NCBI GenBank assembly: GCA_021648025.1
Contig: JAKITO010000006.1
Coordinates: 1 to 64,000, forward strand
Source: Paracoccaceae bacterium
GTDB taxonomy: Bacteria; Pseudomonadota; Alphaproteobacteria; Rhodobacterales; Rhodobacteraceae
DNA: 64,000 nucleotides
Direction: 5' to 3'
Part shown: positions 46,895-56,514 of the stretch, in pieces
Layout: each line of letters opens with the position of its first letter
Numbering within the stretch: the stretch's first letter is position 1
Position numbers and translations under genes: made by a program
The notes under the pieces: model-generated
What the model was told of the DNA's origin: nothing
Database searches by the model: none
Seen by the model: only the letters and a program-made list of their open reading frames with translations

Positions 46895-47848
46895 CTACGC
46901 CGAGCAACTCGCGCCGCCAAGAACGCAGAACTTGGCGCAATGGGGGTGGTTCAATTTTACGTCCGCCTCGGCCTCGGCCAATGTTCGGCCCATCTCAAAC
47001 TCGGGCGAATAGGGCAGCAGGGTGCAGGCCAGAACCACCGGGGTGTCAGCGCCGCGCCGTTTGACCACCATGCGCGAACTGGAACACATCACGTCCCTGG
47101 GGGACTTGTTCAGGATGCCCCAGCAGTCGGTGGTAATCTCGGGGACCTCAACGGTTTCATCCATCTCGGGGAACAGCACGGTTTGGCCCGGATCGGCGGC
47201 GACAATGTCAAACCCGTGTCTGGCAAACAGTGCGCCAAATCCGGTGCGCGCCTGGGCCTCGCTTTCGGACCACTCGATGCGCCCGGCGACGGTCATGGTC
47301 AGGCCATTGTCGCGCAGCCACTTCATGCCGGTCAGAGTTTTGGCAAAGCTGCCCAACCCACGTTCGGCGTCGTGCCGCCGGGCGGTGAAATGATCCATCG
47401 ACACCCGCAACGTCAGCTTGTCGCCAAACTCGGCCTGCAATTCGATCAATCCGGCGCGCCGGTCGGGCCGCATCATCGGGCGCATGGCGTTGGTCAGGAT
47501 CAGCACGTCATAGCCGCGCTTTAGCGCCGCATGTGCCATCGTGATCATGTCGGGGTTCATGAATGGCTCACCCCCGGTAAAGCCAATTTCCTGCACCGGC
47601 CAGCCGCGTGCGGCGATCTGATCAAGATAGTCGTCCACTTCGGCCACGTTCAGATAGACCAGCGCGTCATTGGTCGGGCTGCTTTTGATGTAACAATTGG
47701 TGCAGGTGATGTTGCACAGGGTTCCGGTGTTGAACCAAAGGGTTTCCGGCTGGCTGAGCGCCACTGAGGCCCGCGCCGTTCCGTCAGCGGTCATATTGGG
47801 GTGTTGAAACTTGCCGGAATTGGCGACAGTTTGGGCAACATCTTTCAT
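46895..47848 (-). CDS. Radical SAM enzyme of unknown substrate
   Basis: 317 residues from the ATG at 47848 (a GTG at 47860 is possible). The SAM-cluster motif is CNITCTNC with Cys45, Cys49 and Cys52, then GFTGGEPFMNPDM for SAM binding. Towards the C terminus extra cysteines (DCWGIL, VMCSSSR, ACTLLP, HCAKFC and SCS at the end) may hold auxiliary Fe-S clusters, as in peptide-modifying radical SAM proteins. No precursor peptide or partner gene was found next to it, so the reaction is unknown. Confidence 0.8.
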   Translation of the reverse strand: MKDVAQTVANSGKFQHPNMTADGTARASVALSQPETLWFNTGTLCNITCTNCYIKSSPTNDALVYLNVAEVDDYLDQIAARGWPVQEIGFTGGEPFMNPDMITMAHAALKRGYDVLILTNAMRPMMRPDRRAGLIELQAEFGDKLTLRVSMDHFTARRHDAERGLGSFAKTLTGMKWLRDNGLTMTVAGRIEWSESEAQARTGFGALFARHGFDIVAADPGQTVLFPEMDETVEVPEITTDCWGILNKSPRDVMCSSSRMVVKRRGADTPVVLACTLLPYSPEFEMGRTLAEAEADVKLNHPHCAKFCVLGGASCSA

Positions 47849-47937
47849 TTTAGCGTCCACGTCGTTTGATATTGTGTTGTTCTAGCGTGATAAATGGGAA
47901 ATGTTAAAGGTGGTATGACGCGGCTGACTAAGATGTG

Positions 47938-47945
47938 AAGCGCTT
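47938..47945. promoter_or_regulatory. AAGCGCTT palindrome upstream of zwf
   Basis: The same 8-bp palindrome as in the pobA promoter pair lies 57 bp before the zwf start. A single 8-bp site can occur by chance, so regulatory meaning is tentative. Confidence 0.25.
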
Positions 47946-48001
47946 GTGTCATGCGGGTCAGATGGGGCCGCAAGCAGACAGTTGTAACAAGAGGAAAGCA
48001 G

Positions 48002-49468
48002 ATGGTTTCACGTGTCATCCCGGTAGAGCCGTTTGATCTGGTGATTTTTGGCGGCACCGGTGACCTGACCCGTCGCAAGATCCTGCCGGCCCTGTTCCGG
48101 CGGTATTGCGCTGGACAACTGCCGCCCACGGCGCGGATCATCGGCGCGGCACGGAGCGAATATGACCAGGCAGGGTATCGCGATTTTGCGGCAATCGCGA
48201 TTGCCGAGTTTTCCGATCTGACCCCCGCAAGCGAGGCCAAACTGGGACGGTTCCTGGAGTGTCTGGACTATGTGGCGATTGACGCCAAAGGCGACCGGGG
48301 TTGGCAAGAGCTGGCGCTCAAGGTGACGGGCAACCGGGTCAGGGCGTTTTATTTCTCGGTCGGGCCGGGGTTGTTTGGGGCGTTGGCGCAGCGGATACAA
48401 TCCAGCGGTATGGCCAATGAAACCTGCCGGATTGTGGTGGAAAAACCGTTTGGTCATGATCTGGCCAGTGCGAAGGCGCTGAATAAAACGCTGGCGGCAT
48501 ACTTTGACGAAGGTCAGATTTACCGGATTGACCATTATCTGGGCAAGGAAACCGTGCAGAACCTGATGGCGGTGCGGTTTGGCAATGTGCTGTTTGAACC
48601 GCTTTGGAACAGCAATTATGTCGATCACATCCAGATCACCGTGGCCGAAACCGTGGGTGTTGGTGGGCGCGGTGGCTATTACGACAAGGCCGGGGCGATG
48701 CGTGACATGATGCAGAACCACCTGATGCAGTTGTTGTGCCTGATTGCCATGGAACCCCCCGCCAAATTCGAACCCGATTCCGTGCGCGACGAAAAGCTGA
48801 AAGTGATCCGCGCGCTGGAACCGGTTGAGCCGCACCATATCGTGCGCGGTCAGTACCTGGCAAATGCCGATGACAAAGACGAACATCCCTCTTATCGCGA
48901 GGCGGTAGGAGATCCGCGTTCCAGCACCGAAAGTTACATTGCCCTCAAGACCCATATCAGCACCTGGAGATGGGCCGGAACGCCGTTTTATCTGCGCACG
49001 GGCAAGCGGCTGGTGGCGCGTTCGTCGGTGATAAATGTGGTGTTCAAAGAGGTGCCGCATGCGATTTTTGGTCAGGTGGCTGGCGATTATGCCAATATCC
49101 TGACGATCCGTTTGCAACCGGACGAAGGCATCACCATGACCGTGACCATCAAGGAACCGGGGCCGGGGGGGATGCGCCTGATGCATGTGCCGCTGGACAT
49201 GAGCTTTGCCGAGGCGCTGGGACCGGATGGGGAAAACCCGCCCGATGCCTATGAACGTCTGATCATGGACGTGATCCGTGGCAACCAGACCCTGTTCATG
49301 CGCGGCGATGAGGTCGAAGCCGCCTGGGCCTGGACCGATCCGGTCATTGCCGGGTGGCAGGCGCGGGGCGATGTGCCCAAGCCGTACGATTCGGGCGCGA
49401 TTGGCCCGGGGGATGCGGATCAATTGATGGCGCGTGACAATCGCGAATGGCGGGGGATCAAGCCATGA
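48002..49468 (+). CDS. zwf: Glucose-6-phosphate 1-dehydrogenase
   Basis: 488 residues from the ATG at 48002, preceded by AGAGGAAAGC. NADP-binding GGTGDL (17-22); the active-site signature RIDHYLGKE (175-183) includes the catalytic His and Lys. It oxidises glucose 6-phosphate to 6-phosphogluconolactone for the Entner-Doudoroff/pentose phosphate routes. It heads the zwf-pgl-pgi operon; edd and eda are not in the window. Confidence 0.97.
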   Translation: MVSRVIPVEPFDLVIFGGTGDLTRRKILPALFRRYCAGQLPPTARIIGAARSEYDQAGYRDFAAIAIAEFSDLTPASEAKLGRFLECLDYVAIDAKGDRGWQELALKVTGNRVRAFYFSVGPGLFGALAQRIQSSGMANETCRIVVEKPFGHDLASAKALNKTLAAYFDEGQIYRIDHYLGKETVQNLMAVRFGNVLFEPLWNSNYVDHIQITVAETVGVGGRGGYYDKAGAMRDMMQNHLMQLLCLIAMEPPAKFEPDSVRDEKLKVIRALEPVEPHHIVRGQYLANADDKDEHPSYREAVGDPRSSTESYIALKTHISTWRWAGTPFYLRTGKRLVARSSVINVVFKEVPHAIFGQVAGDYANILTIRLQPDEGITMTVTIKEPGPGGMRLMHVPLDMSFAEALGPDGENPPDAYERLIMDVIRGNQTLFMRGDEVEAAWAWTDPVIAGWQARGDVPKPYDSGAIGPGDADQLMARDNREWRGIKP

Positions 49469-50136
49469 AACTGATCGAATATGCAGACCGCGAGATATTG
49501 GCGATGGATGTGGCCAATGTACTGGCGACGGACCTTATGGAGCATCTGATCGCTTGCGAATTTGCGTCGTTTGCGGTGCCGGGCGGGACCTCGCCGGGGC
49601 CGATATTTGATATGCTGTGTGCTGTCGATCTTGACTGGAACAGGGTGCGGGTGTTCCCGACCGACGAACGCTGGGTGCCACAGGAACATGTGCGTTCAAA
49701 CGGACGTCTGATCTGTGATCGATTGTTGCGCGCGCGCGCAGCTTCGGCCACTTTCCTGCCGCTGTACGCGCCGGTTGGTGCGCCCGAGGATGTGCTGGCG
49801 GATATCGAGGCCATGTTGATGCCGGAATTGCCGATTTCGGTGCTGATGCTGGGGATGGGCGCGGATATGCACACCGCTTCGCTGTTTCCGGGGGCCGAAG
49901 GTTTACAGGCGGCGCTGGCACCGGATGCGCCGGTGCTGACGGCATTGCGGCCTGACGATATGCCCGAACGCCGGGTCAGCCTGACGGCGCGGGTGCTGGA
50001 CGGGGCACTGGCCAAGCATCTGGTGATTTATGGCGCGCAAAAACGCGCGGCATTGGAGCGGGCTTTGTCGCTGCCACCTGAATTGGCACCGATCAATGCG
50101 GTATTGACGCAAACCACTGTGCATTGGGCAGAATAG
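49465..50136 (+). CDS. pgl: 6-phosphogluconolactonase
   Basis: 223 residues. The ATG at 49465 overlaps the zwf stop (ATGA), and GGGGGA lies upstream. SugarP-isomerase/NagB fold: [32 protein letters not shown], and [14 protein letters not shown] are family motifs. It hydrolyses 6-phosphogluconolactone made by Zwf. Confidence 0.95.
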   Translation: MKLIEYADREILAMDVANVLATDLMEHLIACEFASFAVPGGTSPGPIFDMLCAVDLDWNRVRVFPTDERWVPQEHVRSNGRLICDRLLRARAASATFLPLYAPVGAPEDVLADIEAMLMPELPISVLMLGMGADMHTASLFPGAEGLQAALAPDAPVLTALRPDDMPERRVSLTARVLDGALAKHLVIYGAQKRAALERALSLPPELAPINAVLTQTTVHWAE

Positions 50137-50138
50137 AC

Positions 50139-51734
50139 ATGTTTGAAACGTTGAAAGTGATGCAGGCGTCGTACGGTGATCGCCGGATTGAAGACCTGTT
50201 CAAAATGGACGCGACGCGGGCTGATGGATTTCAGGCCGAAACTGGCGAAATGCGGCTGGATTATTCCAAAACCAACATTGATACCGCCACGCGCAGCGCC
50301 TTGATTGAACTCTGCCACCGCGCCCATCTGCCCGAGCGAAGCGAGGCCATGTTCGCCGGCAGGCGAATAAACGCAACCGAAGGGCGCGCCGTTTTGCACA
50401 CGGCGCTGCGCAATCTTGATGGCGGCCCGGTGATGATGGATGGTGCGGATGTCATGCCGGGGGTGTTGGACACCCTGGCGCGGATGCGCCAATTTGCCGA
50501 ACGGTTGCGCGGCGATGGCGCGATCAGCGATGTGGTGAATATCGGCATCGGCGGGTCCGACCTTGGTCCGGCTATGGCGGTGCGGGCCTTAAGCCCCTAT
50601 CACGATGGGCCGCGCTGCCACTTTGTGTCGAACGTGGATGGCGCAGATATTGCCGATTGTCTGGCCGCGCTGGACCCCGGGCGGACCCTGGTGATTGTCG
50701 CCTCCAAGACTTTTACCACCGTTGAGACCATGACCAACGCCCGCACCGCAAGGGCCTGGCTGATCGACGGCGGAGGCGACCCAAGCCGCCAATTTGTCGC
50801 CCTGTCGAGTGCTGCGGAAAAGACGGCGGCGTTTGGCATTCCCGGGAACCAGGTGTTCGGATTCGAGGATTGGGTCGGCGGGCGGTATTCGGTCTGGGGG
50901 CCGATTGGCCTGTCCCTGATGATTGCCATCGGCCCTCAGGCGTTTGATGCGTTTTTGCGCGGTGGTCAGGCCATGGACCGGCATTTTCGCGCCGCGCCGA
51001 TGGGGGAAAACATGCCCGTCATGCTGGCGTTGACCGGGATCTGGCATCATCAGGTTTGCGGCTATGGCACACGCGCGGTGCTGCCGTACGATCAGCGGTT
51101 GGCGTTTCTGCCGCCTTACCTGCAACAGCTTGAGATGGAGTCCAACGGCAAATCTGTGGCGCTGGATGGCACGTTGCTTGACGTGCCCTCGGGTCCGGTG
51201 GTCTGGGGTGCGCCCGGCACCAATGGTCAGCACGCGTTTTACCAGCTGATCCATCAGGGAACAGACGTTGTCCCGTGTGAATTCATGATTGCAGCACAGG
51301 GCCACGAACCGGACCTGGCGCATCATCACCACCTTTTGGTGGCCAATTGTCTGGCCCAGTCCAAGGCGCTGATGCAGGGTCGTTCGCTGGACCTGGCGCG
51401 CGAAAAGGCGGCGGATTTGGGGTATCAGGGTGCCGAATTGGAGTGTCAGGCACGCCACCGGGTGTTTGCCGGCAACCGGCCTTCGGTGACGTTGGTCTAT
51501 CCGCAATTGACGCCATTTGTCCTGGGTCAGATCGTGGCGCTTTATGAACACCGGGTGTTTGTCGAAGGGGTGATCCTGGGGGTCAATTCATTTGATCAAT
51601 GGGGGGTTGAGCTGGGTAAGGAACTGGCATCCTCACTGGGTCCGGTGGTGGATGGGGATCAGACGGTTGAAGGTCTGGACGGGTCAACGGCCGCCTTGGT
51701 AGGCTTTGTTCACCGCCATAGCCGGGGTGGGTGA
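50139..51734 (+). CDS. pgi: Glucose-6-phosphate isomerase
   Basis: 531 residues from ATG 50139, 2 bp after the pgl stop. Two SIS domains: [13 protein letters not shown] and [13 protein letters not shown] bind the sugar phosphate. The C-terminal [17 protein letters not shown] signature is complete. Reversible conversion of glucose 6-phosphate and fructose 6-phosphate links fructose use (the fructokinase at 1654) to the Entner-Doudoroff route. An iteron array begins 24 bp after the stop. Confidence 0.96.
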   Translation: MFETLKVMQASYGDRRIEDLFKMDATRADGFQAETGEMRLDYSKTNIDTATRSALIELCHRAHLPERSEAMFAGRRINATEGRAVLHTALRNLDGGPVMMDGADVMPGVLDTLARMRQFAERLRGDGAISDVVNIGIGGSDLGPAMAVRALSPYHDGPRCHFVSNVDGADIADCLAALDPGRTLVIVASKTFTTVETMTNARTARAWLIDGGGDPSRQFVALSSAAEKTAAFGIPGNQVFGFEDWVGGRYSVWGPIGLSLMIAIGPQAFDAFLRGGQAMDRHFRAAPMGENMPVMLALTGIWHHQVCGYGTRAVLPYDQRLAFLPPYLQQLEMESNGKSVALDGTLLDVPSGPVVWGAPGTNGQHAFYQLIHQGTDVVPCEFMIAAQGHEPDLAHHHHLLVANCLAQSKALMQGRSLDLAREKAADLGYQGAELECQARHRVFAGNRPSVTLVYPQLTPFVLGQIVALYEHRVFVEGVILGVNSFDQWGVELGKELASSLGPVVDGDQTVEGLDGSTAALVGFVHRHSRGG

Positions 51735-51757
51735 TGTTCGCAAAAAGTGGGGGTGGA

Positions 51758-51841
51758 TTTGCGTCAAATGACGGTGCTTTTGCGTCAAATGACGGTGCTT
51801 TTGCGTCAAATGACGGTGCTTTTGCGTCAAATGACGGTGCT
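51758..51841. repeat. Four 21-bp iterons, each with a CGTCA-aa-TGACG palindrome
   Basis: Perfect copies at 51758-51778, 51779-51799, 51800-51820 and 51821-51841, then a partial TTTGC. Each unit contains the 12-bp palindrome CGTCAAATGACG. The 21-bp period is two helical turns, so all palindromes face the same side. It is located between pgi and the convergent thioesterase gene. All frames across it remain open only because 21 is a multiple of three; I do not call a protein. Confidence 0.97.
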
Positions 51842-51960
51842 TTTGCCCAACCTTACATCGCCGTTTTCCGGTCAACCTTTGAGCGGGCTGATAATATTGC
51901 GTTTTGACTGGACTTCGAAACGCTGTAGATTGCCGGCCACCCTGAAATTACCGCGAGACG

Positions 51961-52013
51961 ATACCCCTTTCTGATGACATGTCAAATATAACATGTCATG
52001 AGAAAAGGGGTAT
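51961..52013. repeat. 22-bp imperfect inverted repeat with AT-rich loop
   Basis: The left arm 51961-51982 starts ATACCCCTTTCTGATGACAT; the right arm 51991-52013 is its near-perfect complement (one extra base, one mismatch) around CAAATATA. The inner arm ends contain TGACATGTCA, itself a palindrome. It could be a terminator-like hairpin for the converging pgi and thioesterase transcripts, or a miniature transposable element. The remainder of 52014-52239 shows no recognisable gene. Confidence 0.8.
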
Positions 52014-52239
52014 TATGAGAAGTACCGTTTGGATCAGAGCGATACCAATCTGATCGGAATCGCGTATTTATCCCGCGGTCCGAGGCAGCGGTTGCACTTC
52101 CAAACGGCTTCGGGCCGCAGGGTGAATATAATTGGTTTCGCTAGTGAGCGCGCCCAGGCCCGTATCACCACCCGCTTTGGTGAAGCCGCCTATGAAATGG
52201 GTGTTCCGGCTGACAAAGGTCGTTGCCAGTCGCCGAACT

Positions 52240-52713
52240 TTAGGCGGGTATCGCGCCTTCAACATCCATAAAATACTGCTTTAGAGGTTCAGGCAGCGGA
52301 TACCGCCCGGACCCATCACCCCGCATCATCACCATGACGCCCGTCATCCGCGCCCGCAGACCATCCGACCAGATCATCTGTTCAATTGTGTAAGATGTGT
52401 GGCGAAAGGCAGTAACCCGCGCCGTGGCAACATAGCTTTGCCCGGCAACCATTTCTTTGACATAGTGAATATCGGCATTGCGCAGCACCGTGCGTGGTGC
52501 GTCCAACCCCGTGTAATATGGCGCGCACAGGCGAAAGAAATGTTCGGTCCGCAGGGTTTCGAACCATTCCATATAGGCTTTGTTATTGACGTGGTTCAGC
52601 ACGTCCAACTCAGAATACCGGACCCGGTCGGCCATCGCCAATGGCTGTGCTTCGCTCAGGCCCCGGGCCTTTTGCTGTTTAGCGTTCAGCGGGGTGAGAT
52701 AGGGTAAATCCAT
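52240..52713 (-). CDS. Hotdog-fold acyl-CoA thioesterase
   Basis: 157 residues from the ATG at 52713; the frame is open for 54 more codons upstream but that part looks non-coding. The 4-hydroxybenzoyl-CoA-thioesterase-like pattern is present: RVRYSELDVLNHVNNKAYMEWFE with Asp as catalytic residue candidate, then DIHYVKEMVAGQSYVATARV. It hydrolyses acyl-CoA; substrate undetermined. Confidence 0.75.
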   Translation of the reverse strand: MDLPYLTPLNAKQQKARGLSEAQPLAMADRVRYSELDVLNHVNNKAYMEWFETLRTEHFFRLCAPYYTGLDAPRTVLRNADIHYVKEMVAGQSYVATARVTAFRHTSYTIEQMIWSDGLRARMTGVMVMMRGDGSGRYPLPEPLKQYFMDVEGAIPA

Positions 52714-53174
52714 ATGCCAAGGGCTAGCCTTTGGCGGTTGCGGCTGCAACCCTGTGAAACCCTGAAACAAAAGTATATGTGTCCTGGTATCACTGCACCA
52801 GGCAAAGGCTGGGGCCAGGAAATCAGCAATTCCTTGAAAGAAAGAGACCCGGAAATGCCCCGGATCAAAGGCCATTACGCCCGGCGATTTGCAGCAGGCG
52901 CTTGAATGGCTGATGCTGAACCGGGACGGTCTGGTTGTCTTTGCCGATCCCGATACCGGCGAACATTTGCCGGATCACCGTGACCGGGGGATCTGGATGG
53001 GGGTATTTGCCGCTGGAGCTGTCGATATTTACCTGACCTTCCGCATTCTGGCGCGCTGGCTACAAATCAGATGCAGGTCGGTGGGAATTCCAATCTGGAA
53101 ACGAAGGAATCCCGGAACGGGTTGACCTGTCAGAGTTTGTATCGCAGGTACCCTGCCAACAAGCAGGAGCCGAA
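52714..53174. other. 461-bp gap with one doubtful small ORF
   Basis: The plus-strand frame open from about 52838 to 53125 reads ...ITPGDLQQALEWLMLNRDGLVVFADPDTGEHLPD, then a hydrophobic stretch. It has only a TTG (52889) as start and no clear RBS. It could be a 78-residue unknown protein or a gene remnant. No RNA gene or promoter was recognised with confidence. Confidence 0.3.
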
Positions 53175-54485
53175 ATGGCCAGAACCCCCGCTAAGACTTC
53201 CACAAAGACTCCGCGTGCCTTTGCCCCGTTTGAATGGATGATCGCCTGGCGTTATTTGCGCGCGCGCCGTGCCGAAGGCGGGGTCAGTGTAATGACCTGG
53301 ATCAGCCTGATCGGCATTGCCTTGGCGGTGTTTGCGCTGATTGCCACATTGGCGGTCCGTTCGGGTTTCCGGTCGGAATTTGTCGGCACGATCCTGGGCG
53401 CCAACGCCCATGTGACGGTTTACAGCGCCGGGGTGGTGAACGAACAGGGTAAGATCGACCGGTCGATCCCGAATTATACCGAAATGGCCGCGCGGGTGGC
53501 CGCACTGGAGGGGGTGACGCGCGCCGCCCCTCTGATCCGTTCGCAGGTGATGATTTCCAAGGCGCGGCGCAATTCCGGGGTCGAGGTACTGGGCATATCG
53601 GCGCAAAATCTTGCCACCTTGCCGGGCATTGCCGGGTCGGACCGGGCGATTGGCGATATCATGCGCTTTGATCAGGGGATCGCCATCGGCTCGGGTGTGG
53701 CGCGCCAGATCGGGGCGAATGTGGGCGACCGGATCAGGCTGATTTCACCCAACGGGGTCAAGACGCCGTTTGGCACCAAACCACGGATCAACGCCTATGA
53801 GGTGGTCTATATTTTCAGCGCCGGGCGCTATGATATCGACCGAACGCGGGTTTATATGCCGTTTGCCGAAGCACAGGCATTCTTTAACCGCGAAGGCGTG
53901 GCGGATGAACTTGAGGTGATGGTGGCCGACCCGGAAGCGGTGGATGGCATCGCCCTTGGTGTATTGCGCGCGGCGGGCGATAACACGCGCGTCTGGACCT
54001 GGCGGGATTCGTCGGGCGGGTTTCTGCGCGCGTTGGAGGTTGAGGACAATGTGATGTTTGTGCTGATGTCGGTGCTGGTGCTGATTGCGGCGATGAACAT
54101 CGTGTCCGGGTTGATCATGCTGGTCAAAAACAAAGGCCGTGACATTGGCATTTTGCGCACCATTGGCCTGAGCCAGGGGTCAATCCTGAGGATTTTCTTT
54201 ATTTGCGGGGCGTTTACCGGGTTGGTTGGGACCACTTTGGGCGTCATTCTCGGGTGCCTTTTCGCGATCTATATCGACCCGCTTTTCTCGCTGGTGAATT
54301 ATGTGGCGGGGGGCGGTGTCTGGGATCCGGCCATTCGCGGGATCTATGCCTTGCCTGCCGAGTTGCATCTGAATGATGTGTTAAGCGCGGTTGGGCTAAG
54401 CCTTGGGTTGTCGTTCATCGTCACCATCTTTCCGGCAAGGCGCGCGGCGCGGATGAACCCGGTTGAGGCATTGCGGTATGAATGA
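53175..54485 (+). CDS. Lipoprotein-releasing ABC transporter permease (LolC/LolE type)
   Basis: 436 residues. [18 protein letters not shown] is the LolC/E start, the first span follows, then a large periplasmic domain and three C-terminal spans with [24 protein letters not shown]-like FtsX features. A single permease of this kind probably forms the LolF-like homodimer of alphaproteobacteria. It extracts lipoproteins from the inner membrane for LolA. It overlaps lolD by 8 bases. Confidence 0.92.
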   Translation: MARTPAKTSTKTPRAFAPFEWMIAWRYLRARRAEGGVSVMTWISLIGIALAVFALIATLAVRSGFRSEFVGTILGANAHVTVYSAGVVNEQGKIDRSIPNYTEMAARVAALEGVTRAAPLIRSQVMISKARRNSGVEVLGISAQNLATLPGIAGSDRAIGDIMRFDQGIAIGSGVARQIGANVGDRIRLISPNGVKTPFGTKPRINAYEVVYIFSAGRYDIDRTRVYMPFAEAQAFFNREGVADELEVMVADPEAVDGIALGVLRAAGDNTRVWTWRDSSGGFLRALEVEDNVMFVLMSVLVLIAAMNIVSGLIMLVKNKGRDIGILRTIGLSQGSILRIFFICGAFTGLVGTTLGVILGCLFAIYIDPLFSLVNYVAGGGVWDPAIRGIYALPAELHLNDVLSAVGLSLGLSFIVTIFPARRAARMNPVEALRYE

Positions 54486-55161
54486 TCCGGTATTGTCCCT
54501 GAAAGGTATCACCAAGACCTACAAAGTCGGCAAACCGGGTGAGGTTCAGGTGCTGCGCGGTATCGACCTTGAGATTGCCCCCGGAGAGGTGGTGGCGTTG
54601 GTGGCCCCGTCCGGGGCTGGCAAATCCACCCTGTTGCATATTGCCGGGCTGTTGGACGCACCGGACAAGGGCCGGGTGGTCATTGGTGGGCAGGACATGA
54701 CCGGGCAGGGGGACCGCGTGCGCACGCAAACGCGGCGCCGCGATGTGGGGTTTATCTATCAGTTCCACCATCTGTTGCCCGAATTCAGTGCCGCCGAAAA
54801 TATAATCCTGCCGCAACTGGCCAACGGCACAAGTTCCGCTGATGCGGCGGCGCGGGCGTCAGAATTGCTGGGGCGGGTTGGCGTGGCGGCGCGTGCCGGT
54901 CATCGCCCGGCGGCCTTGTCGGGGGGGGAACAACAAAGGGTGGCGTTTTGCCGGGCAATGGCCAATGGGCCAAGCCTGTTGCTGGCGGATGAGCCGACCG
55001 GAAATCTTGATCCCAGCACCGCGGAACAGGTGTTCGAGACCTTGATGGAACTGGTTGCCGGCACGGGTTTGTCGGCGCTGATTGCCACGCACAACCCCGA
55101 TCTGGCGGCGCGCATGGACCGGGTGGTACGCCTTGACGGTGGTGTGCTGACGCAACAATAG
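54478..55161 (+). CDS. lolD: Lipoprotein-releasing ABC transporter ATP-binding protein
   Basis: 227 residues, ATG at 54478 inside the end of the permease gene. Walker [10 protein letters not shown], the LolD-typical [15 protein letters not shown], signature [11 protein letters not shown], and Walker [13 protein letters not shown]. It drives lipoprotein release with the preceding permease. Confidence 0.95.
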   Translation: MNDPVLSLKGITKTYKVGKPGEVQVLRGIDLEIAPGEVVALVAPSGAGKSTLLHIAGLLDAPDKGRVVIGGQDMTGQGDRVRTQTRRRDVGFIYQFHHLLPEFSAAENIILPQLANGTSSADAAARASELLGRVGVAARAGHRPAALSGGEQQRVAFCRAMANGPSLLLADEPTGNLDPSTAEQVFETLMELVAGTGLSALIATHNPDLAARMDRVVRLDGGVLTQQ

Positions 55162-55279
55162 CGGGACTTGTGGTCACGGTTTGCGCAAGATCCAATTCAA
55201 ACGGTCACCCACAGTGCATTGGTCAGACATGGCGCGGCTGATTGATCCGGGTGCTGCTTCGGATTTTGGCAACAGCTGC

Positions 55280-55323
55280 GCCGGGGTTGGGCCGGGGTTG
55301 GGCCGGGGTTGGGCCGGGGATTG
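55280..55323. repeat. 11-bp tandem repeat, four copies
   Basis: GCCGGGGTTGG repeats at 55280-55290, 55291-55301, 55302-55312 and 55313-55323 (last copy with one change). It directly precedes the cyclase relic. Confidence 0.95.
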
Positions 55324-55329
55324 ATGAAG

Positions 55330-55560
55330 ACCGACGCATGTACTTTCGGGTTGGCATCAATTTTGGCGATGTGGTGACCGACGGCGGTGATATCCTTGGA
55401 GACGGCGTCACTATCGCCGCCCGACTTGACGGTCTGGCCCCACCCGGTGGCTCTGCATTTCCCGAACGGTCTGGACCACGCCTATGCCGTGTGGCCAAGA
55501 CGATTAGGCCTGCCTGCTTTTTGGCTCGTCTGTCCGGCGCACTTGTGACAATAGCTAACA
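55330..55560 (+). pseudogene. Class III adenylate cyclase fragment with frameshift
   Basis: 55330-55451 encodes RMYFRVGINFGDVVTDGGDI then LGDGVTIAARLDGLAPPGG, a clear central part of a class III cyclase catalytic domain (second metal Asp in the GD of INFGD; the G-D-x-V-N-x-A-A-R-L-E motif). Immediately afterwards the continuation LCISRTV appears in another frame, so a base has been lost or gained near 55452. The N-terminal third and C-terminal end are missing. It lies between lolD and the EamA transporter. It is a relic, not a functional enzyme. Confidence 0.7.
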
Positions 55561-55603
55561 GGCACAATTCAGTGCAACGATCCCGGAACAAGGCTGTACA
55601 GAC

Positions 55604-56506
55604 TTGAGCGATTGGCTGATATCCCTCGAAGGCACCGAGGCCGGAGAGCAACTGGCCCTGTACCTTGCAATTATGGCGGCGATTTTGCATGCGGTGTTTG
55701 GCGCGCTGCAAAAGGGGCGCCATGATCCGTGGCTGTCGCGCGGGGCGATTGATGCGTCTTATGCGTTGATGGCCGCACCCTTTGCGCTGTTTGTGGTGCC
55801 CTGGCCCGAGCCGCATATGTGGGCGATATTTGGTGCCGTCTTTGTGATCCATGTGGTCTATAAAATCTTGCAGGCGACGGCCTATTCCAAGGGGGCGTAT
55901 ACGGTGGTTTATCCGGTGGTGCGCGGCACCGGGCCGTTGTTTGCAGTAATCGGCGCGTGGTTGATCTTTGACGAGACATTTACCGGCGTGCAATGGCTGG
56001 GGCTGGGGGTGCTTTTGACCGGGATATTCGGCCTGGCGGCCTATAATCTGGCTTACCTCGAAACCGAGCGGGACACCTTGAAACTGGCGCTGGGGCTGGC
56101 GGTGATAACCGGGTTGTTTGTGGCGCTTTATACCACTTATGATGCATACGGCATTCGCGCCACCGCCGATCCGTTCACGTTTCTGGCGTGGTTTTTCATG
56201 ATTGACGGGCTGGTCATGCCAGTGATCGCGGCACGGCGATGGCGCGCGATGGCGCAACGCCCGGCGCTTGGCCCATTGATGCTGCGCGGGGTGATCGGCG
56301 GGCTGGTGGCATTCGCCAGCTTTGGCGCGATCATGCTGGCCACACGGCTGGGCAAGGTGGGCGAGGCGGCGGTGTTGCGCGAAACCTCGACCGTATTTGC
56401 CGCATTGATCGGCTGGTTGGTGCTGAAAGAAACCGTCGGGCCAAGGCGCATCATCCTTATGGGGTTGATTGCGCTGGGCGCGGTGATAGTGGAGATAGGC
56501 GGATAG
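55604..56506 (+). CDS. EamA/DMT-superfamily transporter
   Basis: 300 residues from a TTG start (MSDWLISLEGTEAGE), with AAGG about 11 nt upstream. Ten predicted spans in two EamA halves; the second half starts near residue 160. The HAVFGALQKGRHDPWLSR segment in the first span and loop is distinctive. It probably exports or imports small metabolites; substrate unknown. The yciB gene starts 8 bp after its stop, so they form an operon. Confidence 0.8.
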   Translation: MSDWLISLEGTEAGEQLALYLAIMAAILHAVFGALQKGRHDPWLSRGAIDASYALMAAPFALFVVPWPEPHMWAIFGAVFVIHVVYKILQATAYSKGAYTVVYPVVRGTGPLFAVIGAWLIFDETFTGVQWLGLGVLLTGIFGLAAYNLAYLETERDTLKLALGLAVITGLFVALYTTYDAYGIRATADPFTFLAWFFMIDGLVMPVIAARRWRAMAQRPALGPLMLRGVIGGLVAFASFGAIMLATRLGKVGEAAVLRETSTVFAALIGWLVLKETVGPRRIILMGLIALGAVIVEIGG

Positions 56507-56514
56507 GAGCAGAT

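Noticed and set aside
51758-51841. Possible CRISPR array
   Set aside because: Repeats are directly adjacent with no spacers and no cas genes nearby.
51684-51974. ORFs on both strands across the 21-bp iterons
   Set aside because: They exist only because 21 bp is a multiple of three with no stop in the unit; the peptide is a pure repeat without a gene-like start.
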